A stretch of DNA of 64,000 bases. It comes from Brachypodium distachyon (taxonomy: Eukaryota; Streptophyta; Magnoliopsida; Poales; Poaceae). The position numbers were made by a program, and so were the translations under genes. The stretch is from the NCBI RefSeq assembly GCF_000005505.3, contig NC_016134.3, forward strand, positions 43,924,650 to 43,988,649, read 5' to 3'. Under the pieces are notes generated by a model, which searched no databases, was not told where the DNA came from, and worked only from the letters and a program-made list of their open reading frames with translations. Of this stretch, positions 35,863-47,159 are shown one piece after another (positions within the stretch are counted from its first letter, which is position 1; the number at the start of each line of letters is the position of its first letter).

Positions 35863-36881
35863 GCTGTCTGTATCTTTAAAACAAGCAGTGCCTCAGTGCA
35901 ATCCTGATTTAAGGGTGAAATACATATCTAAACAACAAAGGAAAAAGATTGGTTGATTGAATATCTAGCCTGCCTACCGGCGAGTTAGTCTTACTAGGTG
36001 TATGTACGCCAGGCAGGAGTCAGGAGAGAGTCGATCCAGAGAGCATATATAAGCGAGAAACTCATGGCATGGCTGGCAGTTGCATGTCTTTATACTTTTA
36101 CTCCAGCTAATAAATGTCTACCGGTACTCTCAGCTTTTACATGCCTTCAACGACCCATATCAACCATCTAAAAATGGAGAACCCCTAAGAAACGGATTAA
36201 ACCCAACCACTCAAGCTGAACAATTGGAACCATATATTAGTAATCGTTTTGTAGAAGGAAGCCGAGGAGTCTTGACATTGATGAAGTCACCACACTATCA
36301 GTTCGCAATTATTTAGATACTTAAATTAGTGGGCTGGGGATATAGCCAACCTATTAACCATCCTCTTCTAACTGCATCTCTTGTTCTGTTTTGGCTGAGA
36401 TTGTTCTCGTGTGTCAAAAAGGAGTATTGTTCTCTATAGTGTCTCTAATAAATAATTATCGATCATAGCAAGTGTTGCTAATTTAGATGAGTGGAAAAAT
36501 AGGACTATCGCAAAATAAAAATAAAAATGGGACTCGCAATTCAAGTAAGTTCTGCTAATTCGAATGAGTTGGAAAAATAGGACACACAGTATTTTGAAAT
36601 TCAGAGTTTGATCTGGATTTTTGTCTTGTTCTGATTTATGGTGGCCTCCTGATTGTTGGTGTGTGTTGACAGAAGTATTGCGGGTGGTAGGCGCATGAAG
36701 ATGTGGACCAAGAGAAAGCTACAGCCCATCGTTGACTAGCTTTAACGACGGTGGTCAGGCCTAATAATCTGCTTGTATTCATCCTTTGATGGTGATCAGG
36801 CCAAATAATCTAATTGTATTCATCCTTTGCTGGTGTAGAAGCCCGAAGTAATAAAGCTTTCTATCAAAAAAGACAGAGGAG
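35863..36881. other. Intergenic DNA with a possible LINE tail
   Basis: No supported gene. 36,700-36,870 contains two copies of a GTATTCATCCTTTG(A/C)TGGTG unit and ends AATAAAGCTTTCTATCAAAAAA. It resembles the 3' end of a plant LINE or of a transcript. The hAT element follows. Confidence 0.35.
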
Positions 36882-37318
36882 CAGGGGCGGAGCCAGGATT
36901 TGGAACATGGGTATGCGTTTTTTTTACAAGAGACGATCTAAAGGACGGTAGGTATAACATCTACGGCGCGTTGAACAAGCATACTACACATGTACTTGAC
37001 AAATTGATCTTTTACCGCATACAATTTCTTAATGTATACGATGGAGTATAAATCACACACCTCAACACAGCCAGCGCCAAATGAACACCGACACATGTAA
37101 AACAACGGTCATACATTTGGTGACTAAAGAAGACACAAACTCTATAAAACTAGCTAGCTAATTAAATCAATCGACATTGATCTAACAACATGTAAATAGG
37201 ACATAAACTCTACAGGAGTAAATAATTAAACAATACACAAATCCAAAATTTTGCCTACAAATATATAAGTAGTATTCCTTTGCCAAAATACCCAGGCATT
37301 AAGCTGGCTCCGCCAGTG
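36882..37318. mobile_element. hAT-type non-autonomous element
   Basis: A 437-bp AT-rich element. Ends are CAGGGGCGGAGCCAGGATT and, at the right, AAGCTGGCTCCGCCAGTG, which pair as terminal inverted repeats. CAGAGGAG is duplicated perfectly on both sides (36874-36881 and 37319-37326), the 8-bp target duplication of the hAT superfamily. No transposase. Confidence 0.88.
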
Positions 37319-37326
37319 CAGAGGAG

Positions 37327-37930
37327 AATAGGAGATAGTATACTGCTAAGGGACTTCATCAAATCAGGAAGAGATAGTACACTGCTATTTTTGTTTTTGA
37401 CATTTTGTGATACTCATAGGATTGCTGCAGCTTGGTTTCATCGCAGCAATTTGTGCCCTTTGTCGAGTTGACCTACCGAGGCTGTCCATAACATGATTAT
37501 CAGGTCCCTGCCCATCGACCTGGTAAACGGGCGGCCACTCTGGGGCCCCAGAAGCAGGGCAACGTTCCTAAAATGAAATGCAGGGCATGATGCTTGATAC
37601 CCTGCTTTTGGCATCCTAGAGAAAGAGTACGTCGTCAAAGCCAAACAGTTGAAATGAGTATTTGGTATTTATAGACTAGTGCGTATTATTTTCACAAGAA
37701 AAAAAAATGGCAGCTGGTGGGTGAAATACTAAAGGGTCTAACCCTTTAGACTTTAGTGGCCGAACATTGTGTCTACGTAAGCCTAATTCAATACAGCCCC
37801 TCTCCCAAACTCAGAAGGATAAGATGGTCTTTTCACGTTTTTTCTTCTCCTTCCTTTTGATCTCCTTTTGCCTAATCTTTTTCTTTTTCCTACTTTCTTT
37901 CTCTCTCGTAAAATATCTGCAGCCTAAAGT
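37327..37930. other. Intergenic DNA
   Basis: No gene seen. It contains a small duplication of GAGATAGTA(T/C)ACTGCT at about 37,331 and 37,371, and a T/C-rich run at 37,835-37,915. Confidence 0.4.
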
Positions 37931-38632
37931 ATTATTTCGACAATCCCATCGGTGAGATTGTGTGAAATTATGTCTACTATGACGGTGTTAAATTTCATCT
38001 CGATCCGATGGTGAAATCTCCGGCCAACTCCAAAACACCAAGTGTTGTTCGGATTCCTCGCGGCCGTGCGTCACAGCACGAATGTCTGACTTGTTTGCAT
38101 GTTTTCCGTTGATCCAATCATTATTTCGACGATCCCTTCGGTGATATTGTGTGTAATTTTGTCTACTACGACAGTATAAAATTTCGTCGCGATCCAACGG
38201 TGGAATCTCTAGAAAACTTGAAAACACCGAGTGTTGTTTGAATTTCTCACGACCCTGCGAGACAGCACAAACGTCCAAATTGTTCGCATGTTCCCTGCTG
38301 CGTCAAGAAAGATTTCGCCAATCTCTTCGGTGAGAATGTGCGGATTTTTGTGTACCACTACAATGTGAAATTTCGTCCCGATCCAACGGTGGAATATCAG
38401 GAAAATTGCAAAACACCGAGTGCTGCTTGGATTTCTCACAACCATGCGGGACATCACAAACGTCCGACTTGTTCGCATGTTTTCCGTTGGCTTAAGAAGT
38501 ATTTCTCTGATCCCTTCGGTGGGATTGTGCAGCATTGTGTCTACTAGAAGCTCGTGAAATTTCGTCCCGATCCAACGGTGCAATCTCCGGCAAAATCAAA
38601 AACACCTAGTGTTGTTCGGAGCCAGGTGGAAA
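37931..38632. repeat. 189-bp tandem array, about 3.7 copies
   Basis: The ATTTC anchor of each unit falls at 37,934, 38,123, 38,312 and 38,501, a constant 189-bp step. Each unit contains CGATCC(C/A)TCGGTG, GTCTACTA(C/T)GAC, a TTTCGTC(C/G)(C/T)GATCC(A)ACGGTGGAAT block and AAACACC(G/A)AGTG. Copies differ by 10-20% by eye. The last copy breaks off at GGAGCCAGGTGG. Confidence 0.92.
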
Positions 38633-39654
38633 GAAGAGAAAAAAATATTAATTAATGTTCATCGTGCCTTTTTTATGAAGGAGTACAGAGTGATCTGGAC
38701 CGTCCTTGTGTTCTCGTTGGAGGAGAGGGGGGTGTATTGAATCAGAAGTCATGTACATATCAGTGACTGTCTGAATTATTGGCTTTCTCCATGTAAACCA
38801 AAACATGATGAGATCGTAGAATGTTTGCTTGACAGAGGACTAGAAGCATGACTGAGAGGGTGACCCTGAAAATTAAGCATATATTAAGTGACTCGCTGGG
38901 AAGTGGGAACAGGATGCACCGGTAATTAGAGTTGAAGATCAAGACCCATATTTTGCTTAGAAACTTTTGCGTCGGCTGCTCCTGAGCAGGTTCGGAGACC
39001 GTGTGCCGTTCGTCCGAAGACATGGTAGCGATCAGCATTCAGCGGGTCTGTTCAAAGATGGTTCCAAGCGGAGCAGTGGAAACCGTCAGGAATCGTTCCA
39101 GTTCCAATTTCTTCTGCAAACTCACCTTTTTGGCTTTTTACCAAGTAAGCATTAATGGTTAACAATTAGTACCCCTGAGATAAATTAGTTGTTTCTTTGG
39201 CTAATTGAAAATGCAACTTCGTCTTGAAATAGTGGCCGTGAATTTCACACAAAATTCCTCTATTAATCCAGGCAATTTTGTGAGGTCGTGCGGGCATGTC
39301 GCAACAAAAAATAAACAAAACTCGAGGAGATTTTTTTTTGACAACTCCAGGAGGATTAGTTTTTGACAAAACTCCACGGTAATCTCATTTAACCCATTAT
39401 TAAAGATATGGTGATCAATCTAACACGTCATTTTGCTTCCCATGCATCTGATCGTCCTGAAAACAAGTTCTAGCCAGCCCTGTATAGAGCTACTAGGCGA
39501 CTATTCATGGCGTAGCAATGGCGTGAGTGAAAAAGTGAAATGAATTAGCAACCATTCAGATTTGAGAATAACCAAAATTAATCAACAGGAACAAGTTTTT
39601 GGCCATCGCTTCAGTGTGCTATATAAAAAATAAGTTTCTGACCGTTGCTTCAGT
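38633..39654. other. Intergenic DNA
   Basis: No supported gene. Short frames on both strands have no motifs. Near 39,330 a T-run sits between imperfect GAGGA-type repeats, possibly another LINE-tail scar. Confidence 0.35.
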
Positions 39655-40260
39655 GCCCGTTGGCTACTCCTTTGAGTTTAAAGCTGGCAGGCCGGTGAAG
39701 TTTGGTAGAGAAATGAAGTCCGGGTGAATCAATAGATCAGTCCACACTTACCCTCTAACTGTAATGAATTGCTTCTTCCTGTAGCAGACTCGTCAATTAA
39801 CTCTCGAAAATACAGCAGATGTGTGTGAGGCCATCGCCTGTATATATATAGTTGCAAGAACCGTGGTAGGAGTATGGACAAGTCCAGTACCTCAGTAAGG
39901 AATCAAGATGGCCAACAGGATGAGTAGCACTAGCAGTTGGATAAAGAGATCTACCAGAAATGGGATGCATCGGAAAAGTGAGCTTCAGACGGAGCATATG
40001 AAATGGTCTTGAGTTTGAGCTTGACACGATGTAGGTTAGAAACAAGTCCTACATTATATGTTTGCACTGCTAGCAGGCACAAGGCATTAGTTTCACCCAT
40101 AATTGAGTTCCGAGAAATTTTAGGTTGAAGCTTTGCACATGAGAATTAGATCTAGCTAAGCCAGCCACATCGTCTGTCTCATTAGTTTAGGCGTAAACAA
40201 GAGATCTGACGGCAACAAATGTACAGTAACAACTCCTGTGGACCTTTGGTACGTAAATCT
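39655..40260 (+). repeat. Segmental duplicate A (type-2 block)
   Basis: The first of three diverged copies of a block starting AAGCTGGCAGGCC and passing through CAATTAA(C)TCTCGAAAATA, a TATATATATA box and GACAAGTCCAG. It runs into AGAAATGGGATGCATCGGAA and, after that, GTAGGTTAGAAA and CACAAGGCATTAGTT. Copy A lacks the upstream type-1 block found in copies B and C. Confidence 0.8.
39908..40012 (+). CDS. Short ORF A2 (34 aa), unknown
   Basis: It begins in a CAAGATGGCC context about 65 bp after a TATATATATA box. It contains SWIKRSTRNGMHRK, which is also found in copy B2 in the same frame. Copy C2 has lost the ATG. The peptide is basic and Ser-rich, with no family recognised. It may be the truncated first exon of a decayed gene or non-coding; coding status is doubtful. 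Confidence 0.2.
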   Translation: MANRMSSTSSWIKRSTRNGMHRKSELQTEHMKWS

Positions 40261-40268
40261 GTATACAT

Positions 40269-40670
40269 TTTTGGCCGAGGCTTGGGAATGTGGCGGCGGC
40301 TAGTTCTTCACTGCGAACATGGTGGAGACAAATCGTCTCTGGACCAAATTCTGTCTCCAAGGACAAGGAAATGCAATGGCGGCGCTGGTTGCCTGCCATT
40401 TGTGGAAGGAGAGGAATCGTAGAGTGTTTCAACCGAAAGAAATGCCTGCTTTAATTCTGTATCACTTAATTGAGGATGAATTTGGTATCCCTATGGAGGC
40501 AAAGGAGAGGTAGTGTTTAAGCCGTTAGTGCCATTCTGTGGCAATGTTGGCTCCTGTACTCTTGAGCATATATTTCTGAATTGTGCTGTTCTTAGTTTGT
40601 ACTAGGTGAACTTGGTTCTTTTCTTCTAATTGAAAAGTCAGTACAACTGCCAGGTTCGTTAAAAAAAATT
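40269..40670 (+). mobile_element. 5'-truncated LINE 3' fragment
   Basis: It ends in an A8 tract and is flanked by TGTATACAT at 40260-40268 and 40671-40679. The plus-strand frame holds HLWKERNRRVFQ, typical of the far C-terminus of plant LINE ORF2, then a stop and a ~160-bp 3' UTR. It is inserted within duplicate A. Confidence 0.82.
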
Positions 40671-40679
40671 TGTATACAT

Positions 40680-41689
40680 GGAAAGGAAATTTGCGGTGCG
40701 TTAGTTTAACCCACACGTCAGCGAACTTTGTGTGATTTATAGTTAGATCAAGTTCTACTTATTTCCCAGAGACCAAATTATGTATGGAGAGAGCAGAAAC
40801 TCTGTCGAGTTCGGCATCAGATCCACTCCGATGTTTATGCGTGTGCATGTAAAAGACTCATCTAATTCGTGTCAATTCACGTAGCTCGTAAGAAATTTTG
40901 TGCATGCTCCAGTGGGCTTGGACGTCTAAAAACTGCTTGTTCTTTTCTAGGATGTTGGTTTGACAAATTCTAGTGTTCCTAGAGGCCGACGTCGGTCCAT
41001 TTGGCGTTGCGGAACATGCAAAACAACCTATCTGCAACTGTACGCAAACGTTTCGACGCATCTCACCAGAACCTACGATGCATCTGATCCTCAATCACAC
41101 TTTTGCACAAGAATTTCCTGTCATTGGGTTGTGCCTCAAGCATAATTCCACTAAGGCCTTGCCTGATGTCCCTGTAAAATTATAAATTTGCATTTAGCTC
41201 ACAGGGGTATCATACCATGGCCGGCCGAACCATGTGATAAGAATTCAGAGTTACTAGATAGTTTTGTTTTAGTGAACAAAAGTAGGAAAACAATTGTTCG
41301 GGACAAGTGGATCCCGCTAAGCGCTTCTAGTTTAAATTTTAAATCTTCTAATCAAATTTCGAATAGTAAGTTAACTATTTCAAAAAAAAAGAGTTGAACC
41401 ATAAGTGTGGCTTATGCAGATCTTGCTTGCATTCCTATTTATGCCATACCAAACGATCATCCAAACACCATCTGTAGCCCCGAGGGAAAAGTTAACCTGT
41501 ACCGGAACTTAATTACCCCGGCATTGGGCCAGAAAATGGACTAACGATTGGAACCTTAATGCATCGAACGATATCCCATCGACCACTCCATCACAACTAT
41601 TAATTGATCCTGATTCCTGTGTGCGCCATGTCCCACAATATATCTCGTCCCCCACTTTCTTACTCAATGCCTGCAGCCCTCCGAGAAAA
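40680..41689. other. Intergenic DNA
   Basis: AT-rich, no supported gene or clear element; a run of nine A near 41,382. Confidence 0.4.
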
Positions 41690-41917
41690 TGAGCGGCCAG
41701 AAGGTGAGCTTTGGTACATTTATGTGGTCTCTCGCCTCTGAAAGGTCATAATTATATCCACTAATTTCTCACTACTACAACACTAGATAATCATTCTACT
41801 CGCAACATAAATAAGCGATAAATTTTGTTGGTAACCACACCAGTGTATGTACCACCGCACACCCGCATATAAATAAGCAACTTCTTTTTGCGAGTACCCA
41901 CACTCAGGGCACATCAT

Positions 41918-42010
41918 ATGTTGGAGGACTGCACAACACCGAGTAGGAATAGTGCTTCTGCGGTTTCACGAGCTAGATCTGATGGGAGCAGGAAGCATTG
42001 GGAATTTTAG
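41918..42010 (+). CDS. Short ORF B1 (30 aa), unknown
   Basis: It starts ~45 bp after a TATA-like box. Shared with C1: an MLE start and an RSDGSRKH core in the same frame, with a 9-base (in-frame) length difference between them. It stops earlier than C1. No known family; likely a gene-start remnant or a non-coding transcript. Confidence 0.2.
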   Translation: MLEDCTTPSRNSASAVSRARSDGSRKHWEF

Positions 42011-42612
42011 TTGCACCGTGGCCAATGGATCTTTGGAATCCACCGCCATCGTCTGCTGTCATTGCCGACAAGATACAAAGCTTTGCTTATTGTCACCGGC
42101 TTGCCTCCAGGTAGAATTTCTACAGCCAGGGCCTTGCCTAAAGGCCTAAAGAACCTAGAGTATGGCACTGAGCTTAATAATCGATGAATGGGTATTTCTT
42201 TGCCGGTGATTTGAGACATTATGTTGGTTGGACAACAGAACATGTATACGGTCAATGTCACTCACTGTAAACTTGTGTAATGTAAGTACCAACTAGCAGC
42301 CGCTCGATACAAAACCGGTAAATAGAACTTAGAAAAAGTATGAATCAAAACTTCAGGCGCATGCAAGTGCCTGCACTTAACGTCTTCCTTTACTTCCAAT
42401 CGATCGATCCGTGTAGTTAACAACTCGATCACTGACGACCCTTATTATCTTGTTGCTTTCCTCCTCCATAGCTCCTAACTTCGGCTTCTACTGAAGCTGG
42501 CAGGCAATTGAAGTTTGGTACAGAAATGAAGTCCGGCTGAATCAATCAGTTCACGCTTGCTCTCTGTCTACAAATAAATATTCTTTTTTTTTAATTCTTC
42601 TTCATGTAGCAG

Positions 42613-42922
42613 AAACAACGTCAATTTTTTTTTTGACGAAAAGCAACACGGTTGCGATTCATTGATTAAGCAAGGTGGATATACAAGAGTCTCAGCAGCC
42701 CCCTAAACGGCAAACAACAAAGAGGTATATACAGAGATCGGCAAAGACCGGCAACAAAAGGAATTACTCGGGAGGTCTAACTCGGTGGAACCAGAACTGC
42801 TCAATCATGGAATAAGGCTAGCTCCCTTGTGCCCGGCAAATCGCCAGGCTGCAATCTCCTCAGTGGCGAAGCCGAGGATCGACGAGTTGGTGGAACGCTT
42901 CGCATTGAAGCCCGGCGAAACG
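42613..42922 (-). mobile_element. LINE 3' end fragment inserted in duplicate B
   Basis: On the minus strand it ends in a ten-A tail (T-run at ~42,627-42,637) and encodes an EEIAAWRFAGHKGASLIP terminus of the LINE ORF2 type before its 3' UTR. Flanks AAAC(A/G)(A/T)CGTCAATT at each side look like a degenerate target duplication. The homologous point of copy C is uninterrupted. Confidence 0.75.
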
Positions 42923-43088
42923 TCGTCAATTAATTCTCGAAAATATAGTAGGTGCGTGTGAGGCCAGCACCTATTCACCTGTATATATATATATAGCTGC
43001 ACATAGACCTTGGCAGTATAGACAAGTCCAGCTAGCAAGGGATTGAGATGGCCACCACGATCACGATCAGTGGCACGCCACCAGCAGT

Positions 43089-43268
43089 ATGGAGCATAAA
43101 AAGGTCTACCAGAAATGGGATGCATCGGGAACTTGCCATCGAGATGCAGCATACAACCAGCCGCAATTCTTCCGGCCGCTGGATGGAGATCACAGCGTGA
43201 ACCAACAGGCCGCGGATCTCATGGAGCTCTTGCTCAGCGATGAAGATGACGCCGACATGAAGCCATGA
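43089..43268 (+). CDS. Short ORF B2 (59 aa), unknown
   Basis: A frame from ATG at 43,089, about 100 bp after a TATATATATA box (42,982-42,995). It starts MEHKKVYQKWDASG and ends in an acidic, Leu-rich tail (DLMELLLSDEDDADMKP). Copies A and C share YQKWDAS or SQKWDAS in this frame but hit stops shortly after, so only copy B is open. A second overlapping frame (43,048-43,200, 50 aa) is the one shared with A2. I do not recognise either. The acidic tail is protein-like, but the length is short and no intron structure is evident. Confidence 0.25.
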   Translation: MEHKKVYQKWDASGTCHRDAAYNQPQFFRPLDGDHSVNQQAADLMELLLSDEDDADMKP

Positions 43269-44404
43269 AAGAGTCCGTGACGATTTACACGAACTTGGGC
43301 GCTCGCGGCTGCTCGGATTGCGCGCCATGCGTTGACCGGCAAGTTGCCGGGCACGCTGGCGGGGCACACGGAGGAGGGACGGGCGGCTGCTGAGAGGGTC
43401 CGTAATTGTGAGCAGCGCTCACGCCGTGTGTATGTTCCCGTGTCCGGACAACTGGCTGTTGAGAGAGGCAATGAAGGGCGGGCAGGGTGTGGCCGTACGA
43501 GCAAGACGATGTACACGATTGAACGAGAGCCGCGGGGAGCCGGGGACAGAGCAATTGCAAAGCGCACGGCGACCGGAGGTCGGGCTGCCGAAACCCTTAA
43601 CGCTTGACTCTCGACTTACCTTAAACCAACTTACTAATTTCGAAGTTTCTGCGAGAATCTGGAAATTAAGCCCAAAAGAAAAGAGGGCCATAGTGTGTTC
43701 TGGGACACAAGATAAGCGTGTGCATCAACTTTGATTGCCCTCAAAGATGCGCACACAAAACGAATATGTTATTAAAACGAGTAAATTTCAGAAAAACACT
43801 TTTTTTTAGCAGTCGTATAGACGACATTTATTGCAAAACCATCCGGAGAACGACACATTTTGAGGCAAATTGTCTCCAATAGCCCAAAACCGAATGGTTT
43901 GGCGGTTTCACGAGATTCCTTACAGGTGAGGCCCGCCTATCGCATGCACTATCTCACGGTAGATATTTGCCGGCACTATGCTAGCCGCCCTTTGTGTAAA
44001 AGTATATTCCACATTTTCAAAGTGCCACAAACACAAATTTGATGCACCTTGGAGCTAAATTAATTGACGCACTTTGGAGTGCCTCCGACAATCTTTCGTG
44101 ACGGAGTGATGCCACGTTGGCAACTCGACTCGATCCGTTAGCCTGTCGGATGACTCATTGCAACACTTTTTATCAGCCAGGTCGGCCGCCTGGCTGGCAA
44201 GCCGTCCAATGCTATTTTTGGTGACCATCGTGTCCCAATTGGCGACAGCCCGTTGCCGGTTTTCATCAAAAGCTCTATCAGTGCAGTGAAAACAACCTTC
44301 TAACATTTTTTCTTGGAACGACACGTTGATATCTAGTTTAGGATGCTCATATTTAAATGCATCAAAAATCTTATATATTTCTTCGACAACTTCAATATTT
44401 CTAC
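43269..44404. other. Insertion or diverged DNA between duplicates B and C
   Basis: A GC-rich patch (43,300-43,610) with frames on both strands, then AT-rich sequence. No domain recognised. At 43,340-43,375 the words GGCAAGTTGCCGGGC and GGGCACACGGAG reappear at ~46,575-46,605 in duplicate C, which shows the homology resumes there. Confidence 0.4.
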
Positions 44405-46605
44405 TAGAAATGAGTGGCTAGCAGATGAACTTTGGTACATTTATATGATCTCACCACCGAAAGTTCATAACTCTATCCATCAGTAGATCATATGAGAAAG
44501 TAAAAGTTCCATCTAATTTTTCACTACCAACGTTCAGGCGATACTCCGTTAATTAATTCTCCATTCTGGGACTTTGCACGAAAATTTGTTTATACAGTGA
44601 CATCCTTTGGATCCACCCTCCGCCCACGCAAACTACTTATACAACACCATATTATTACTGTACGCACAACATAAATACGTGATAAATTCTGTTGCTAACC
44701 ACGCCAGTGTATGTGGCACCGCACCCGCCTATAAATAACCTACTTCTTTGTGCGAATACCCACACTTGGTATAGGAGTAGTTTAACTGTAGGGTATCATG
44801 TTGGAGAAGAGCTTAAAGAGAAGATCCACGAGTAGGAGTAGTGTTTCCGCGGTTCCACGAGATAGATCTGATGGGAGCAGGAAGCATCGAAAATTTGTGT
44901 TACACCGTGCGGAATCCAACGCCAAAGTGGAGAGATAAGCTTAGCTTACTGTCACGACCTGACATGTCAGTAGAATTTCTATAGCCGTAGCGAAGGAGCT
45001 AGCCAACTAGCGAGAAATGAGGGTTTTGTGTGACTTGTGTTCTGCTTATAATAGCATCTTGAAGAGCATGCTCATAATTGAAGTGGATACCTCAAAACTG
45101 TCATTTTAGCTATTTTGTCTAAAAAATCTTCTCCAACGACATATCCATATGCAACTGGATACCCAAAAATATATAAATAAATGTCCATATTTGCCTCGGA
45201 GCTCCCAAATATGAGTAGGGGAGTATTCTACCGTAGAAAACCCTTAATCCCCAAAACTTGTTGGGAAGCCCCAACTGCTACTTTTTGCTGAAGTTTCATC
45301 CCTCTCCACCGGCCAGCGCCACCACTCCGACCCGTCGCCGGCGCCACTTTTGCGCCGTTGCTTCTTCAGGAACTTAATGCACCTACGTTCGGTGGATCTT
45401 TGGAATCAATCCAACGCCATCGTTTGCTGTCATTGGCGACAAGATATAAAGCTTAGCTTATTGTCACCGGCTTGCCTCCGGGTAGAATTTCTACAGCGGG
45501 GCCTTGTTCTCTGGCCTAGTTGTGGCAATAGGCGACGGAGTAACCAATCGACTGTTTCAAGGAACATAGTACACTGTGGATTTAAAGAACCTATAGTATG
45601 GCACTGAACTTAATAAATCGATGAATGGGTATTTCTATGCCGGTGACTTGAGACATTATTTTTGTTGGATAACAGAAAAACTTTGGACCCCTCCGTCTAA
45701 AAACGCGTATACATACGGTCAATGTCATTCGCTATAAGCTTGTGTAATGTAAGTACTAAAAGAAAACAAAAATCAACTCAACAGATCAAAAACTTGCAAG
45801 TACCAACTTAGCAACCGCTCGATACAAACAGGTTAAATAGAACTAAGAAAAAATATAAATCAAACTTCAGGCACATGCAAGTGCCTGCTTTAGTTTCAAT
45901 TCGATCAATCCGTGTAGCGAACAACTCATTCACTGAAGACCGCCATCTTGTGCTTTCCTTCTCCATAGCTCCTTAATTCAGCTTCTACTGAAGCTGGCAG
46001 GCCAGTGAAGTTTGGTACAGAAATGAAGTCAGGCTGAATCAATCTGTCCACAGTTACTCTCTGTCTACGAATAAATATTCTTCTTCGTGTAGAAGAAACG
46101 TCGTCAATTAGTTCTCAGAAAATATATTAGATGTGTGTGAGGCTATATCACCTATTCACCTGTATATATATAGCTGCACATAGACCGTGGTAGTATGGAC
46201 AAGTCCAGCTAGCAAGGGATTGAGAGGGCCAACACGATCGACAGTTGGATAAAAAGGTCAGCCAGAAATGGGATGCATCGGAAACTTGACATTGAGATAT
46301 AGCATAGAAAAAGGTCCATCGGGCTCGTGATGATGTAGGTTAGAAAAAAATCAGACGTCATAATTCTGTACCGCTAGCGGTCACAAGGCATTAGTTCTAC
46401 CAAGCTGAATTGGGGAATTTCCGCGGAGAGAAACTTCACGTTGGAAACTTGGAGCTTCTTTCTAGAGGTAGTAGAGCTAGCTAAGCCCGCCGTGTCATTT
46501 GCTAGCTTCATCAATTTAGCAGCTTTATGTCGTGAGACATCCATCAGCAACTTGTACAGCAACAGTTTGAGATGAGTGGCAAGTTGGCGGGCTGGGCACA
46601 CGGAG
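44405..46605 (+). repeat. Segmental duplicate C (type-1 plus type-2 blocks)
   Basis: It repeats the order of duplicate B. The type-1 promoter is at 44,405-44,770 (TATA-like CTATAAATAACC). The type-1 3' segment is present twice (44,920-44,990 and 45,390-45,800) around a ~400-bp insertion. The type-2 block is at 45,800-46,560. Confidence 0.8.
44798..44938 (+). CDS. Short ORF C1 (46 aa), unknown
   Basis: It starts MLEKSLKRRSTSRSSVS and contains RSDGSRKH. It is very basic and Ser/Arg-rich, and paralogous to B1 in the same frame. It follows a TATA-like box at ~44,730 by about 65 bp. No known family. The shared frame is weak evidence for coding. Confidence 0.22.
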   Translation: MLEKSLKRRSTSRSSVSAVPRDRSDGSRKHRKFVLHRAESNAKVER

Positions 46606-47159
46606 CGTTACACTGTACTCTTGATGGCCTTCTGTCGGTATAAATTTTCTGGCCAAATTAAGTTTGTAGAATTTGTTGTTTGGTTGGTAAATTTGTAACG
46701 CGATCCATTTTTAGTGCTAAGGGACGATACTAGGTTCTATTTGCTTCAGTTGGTAAATCCAATCCCACAAGAAAATTGATGATTTCACGGTTCCGCTTTC
46801 ACCCAAAATCAGGTGTGATGAGAAAGCGGCCGCACTCGTGTGATCCCTCCGCGCCACGACTTCCTCTCCACGAGTCTGTTCCATGTCCATCATCAAAAGA
46901 GCCGGCTCTTCTTCTTTGCTTCTTGGTGACCCCCTTCAGAGTTGATTAATGTTACATTCCACTTAACGAAATAAGTTTCATTTTTGTCCGTTTATAAAAA
47001 TTTACATTTAGAGTGTAATTTAGTTGAGTTTACATTTTTCTCGCAAAAAAAAGTTGAGTTTACATTCGATTTATTTCTACCGAATTCAGCAGGCTCTTGG
47101 ACTTGCGTCCTAGGAAATAGCAAGAAAAAAACATCTTTTTAGGCCCTGAGCCAGCTACA
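46606..47159. other. Intergenic DNA
   Basis: No gene seen; a short internal duplication of AGTTGAGTTTACATT at ~47,023 and ~47,052. Confidence 0.4.

Larger units (their letters stand above)
41690..43200 (+). repeat. Segmental duplicate B (type-1 plus type-2 blocks)
   Basis: The type-1 block (about 41,690-42,300) has a CATATAAATAAGC TATA-like box, then ATGTTGGAG and a shared 3' segment ending ATGTAAGTACC. It continues without a break into the type-2 block (about 42,300-43,180). A LINE tail is inserted at 42,613-42,922. It aligns with duplicate C over its whole length once the insertions are removed. Confidence 0.8.

Noticed and set aside
36064..36177. Signal-peptide-like short ORF after a TATATAA run
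   Set aside because: The ATG lies about 18 bp from the TATA-like run, before any likely transcription start, and has no homologous copy.
37931..38632. CRISPR-like array
   Set aside because: The 189-bp units are contiguous without spacers, and this is plant nuclear DNA.
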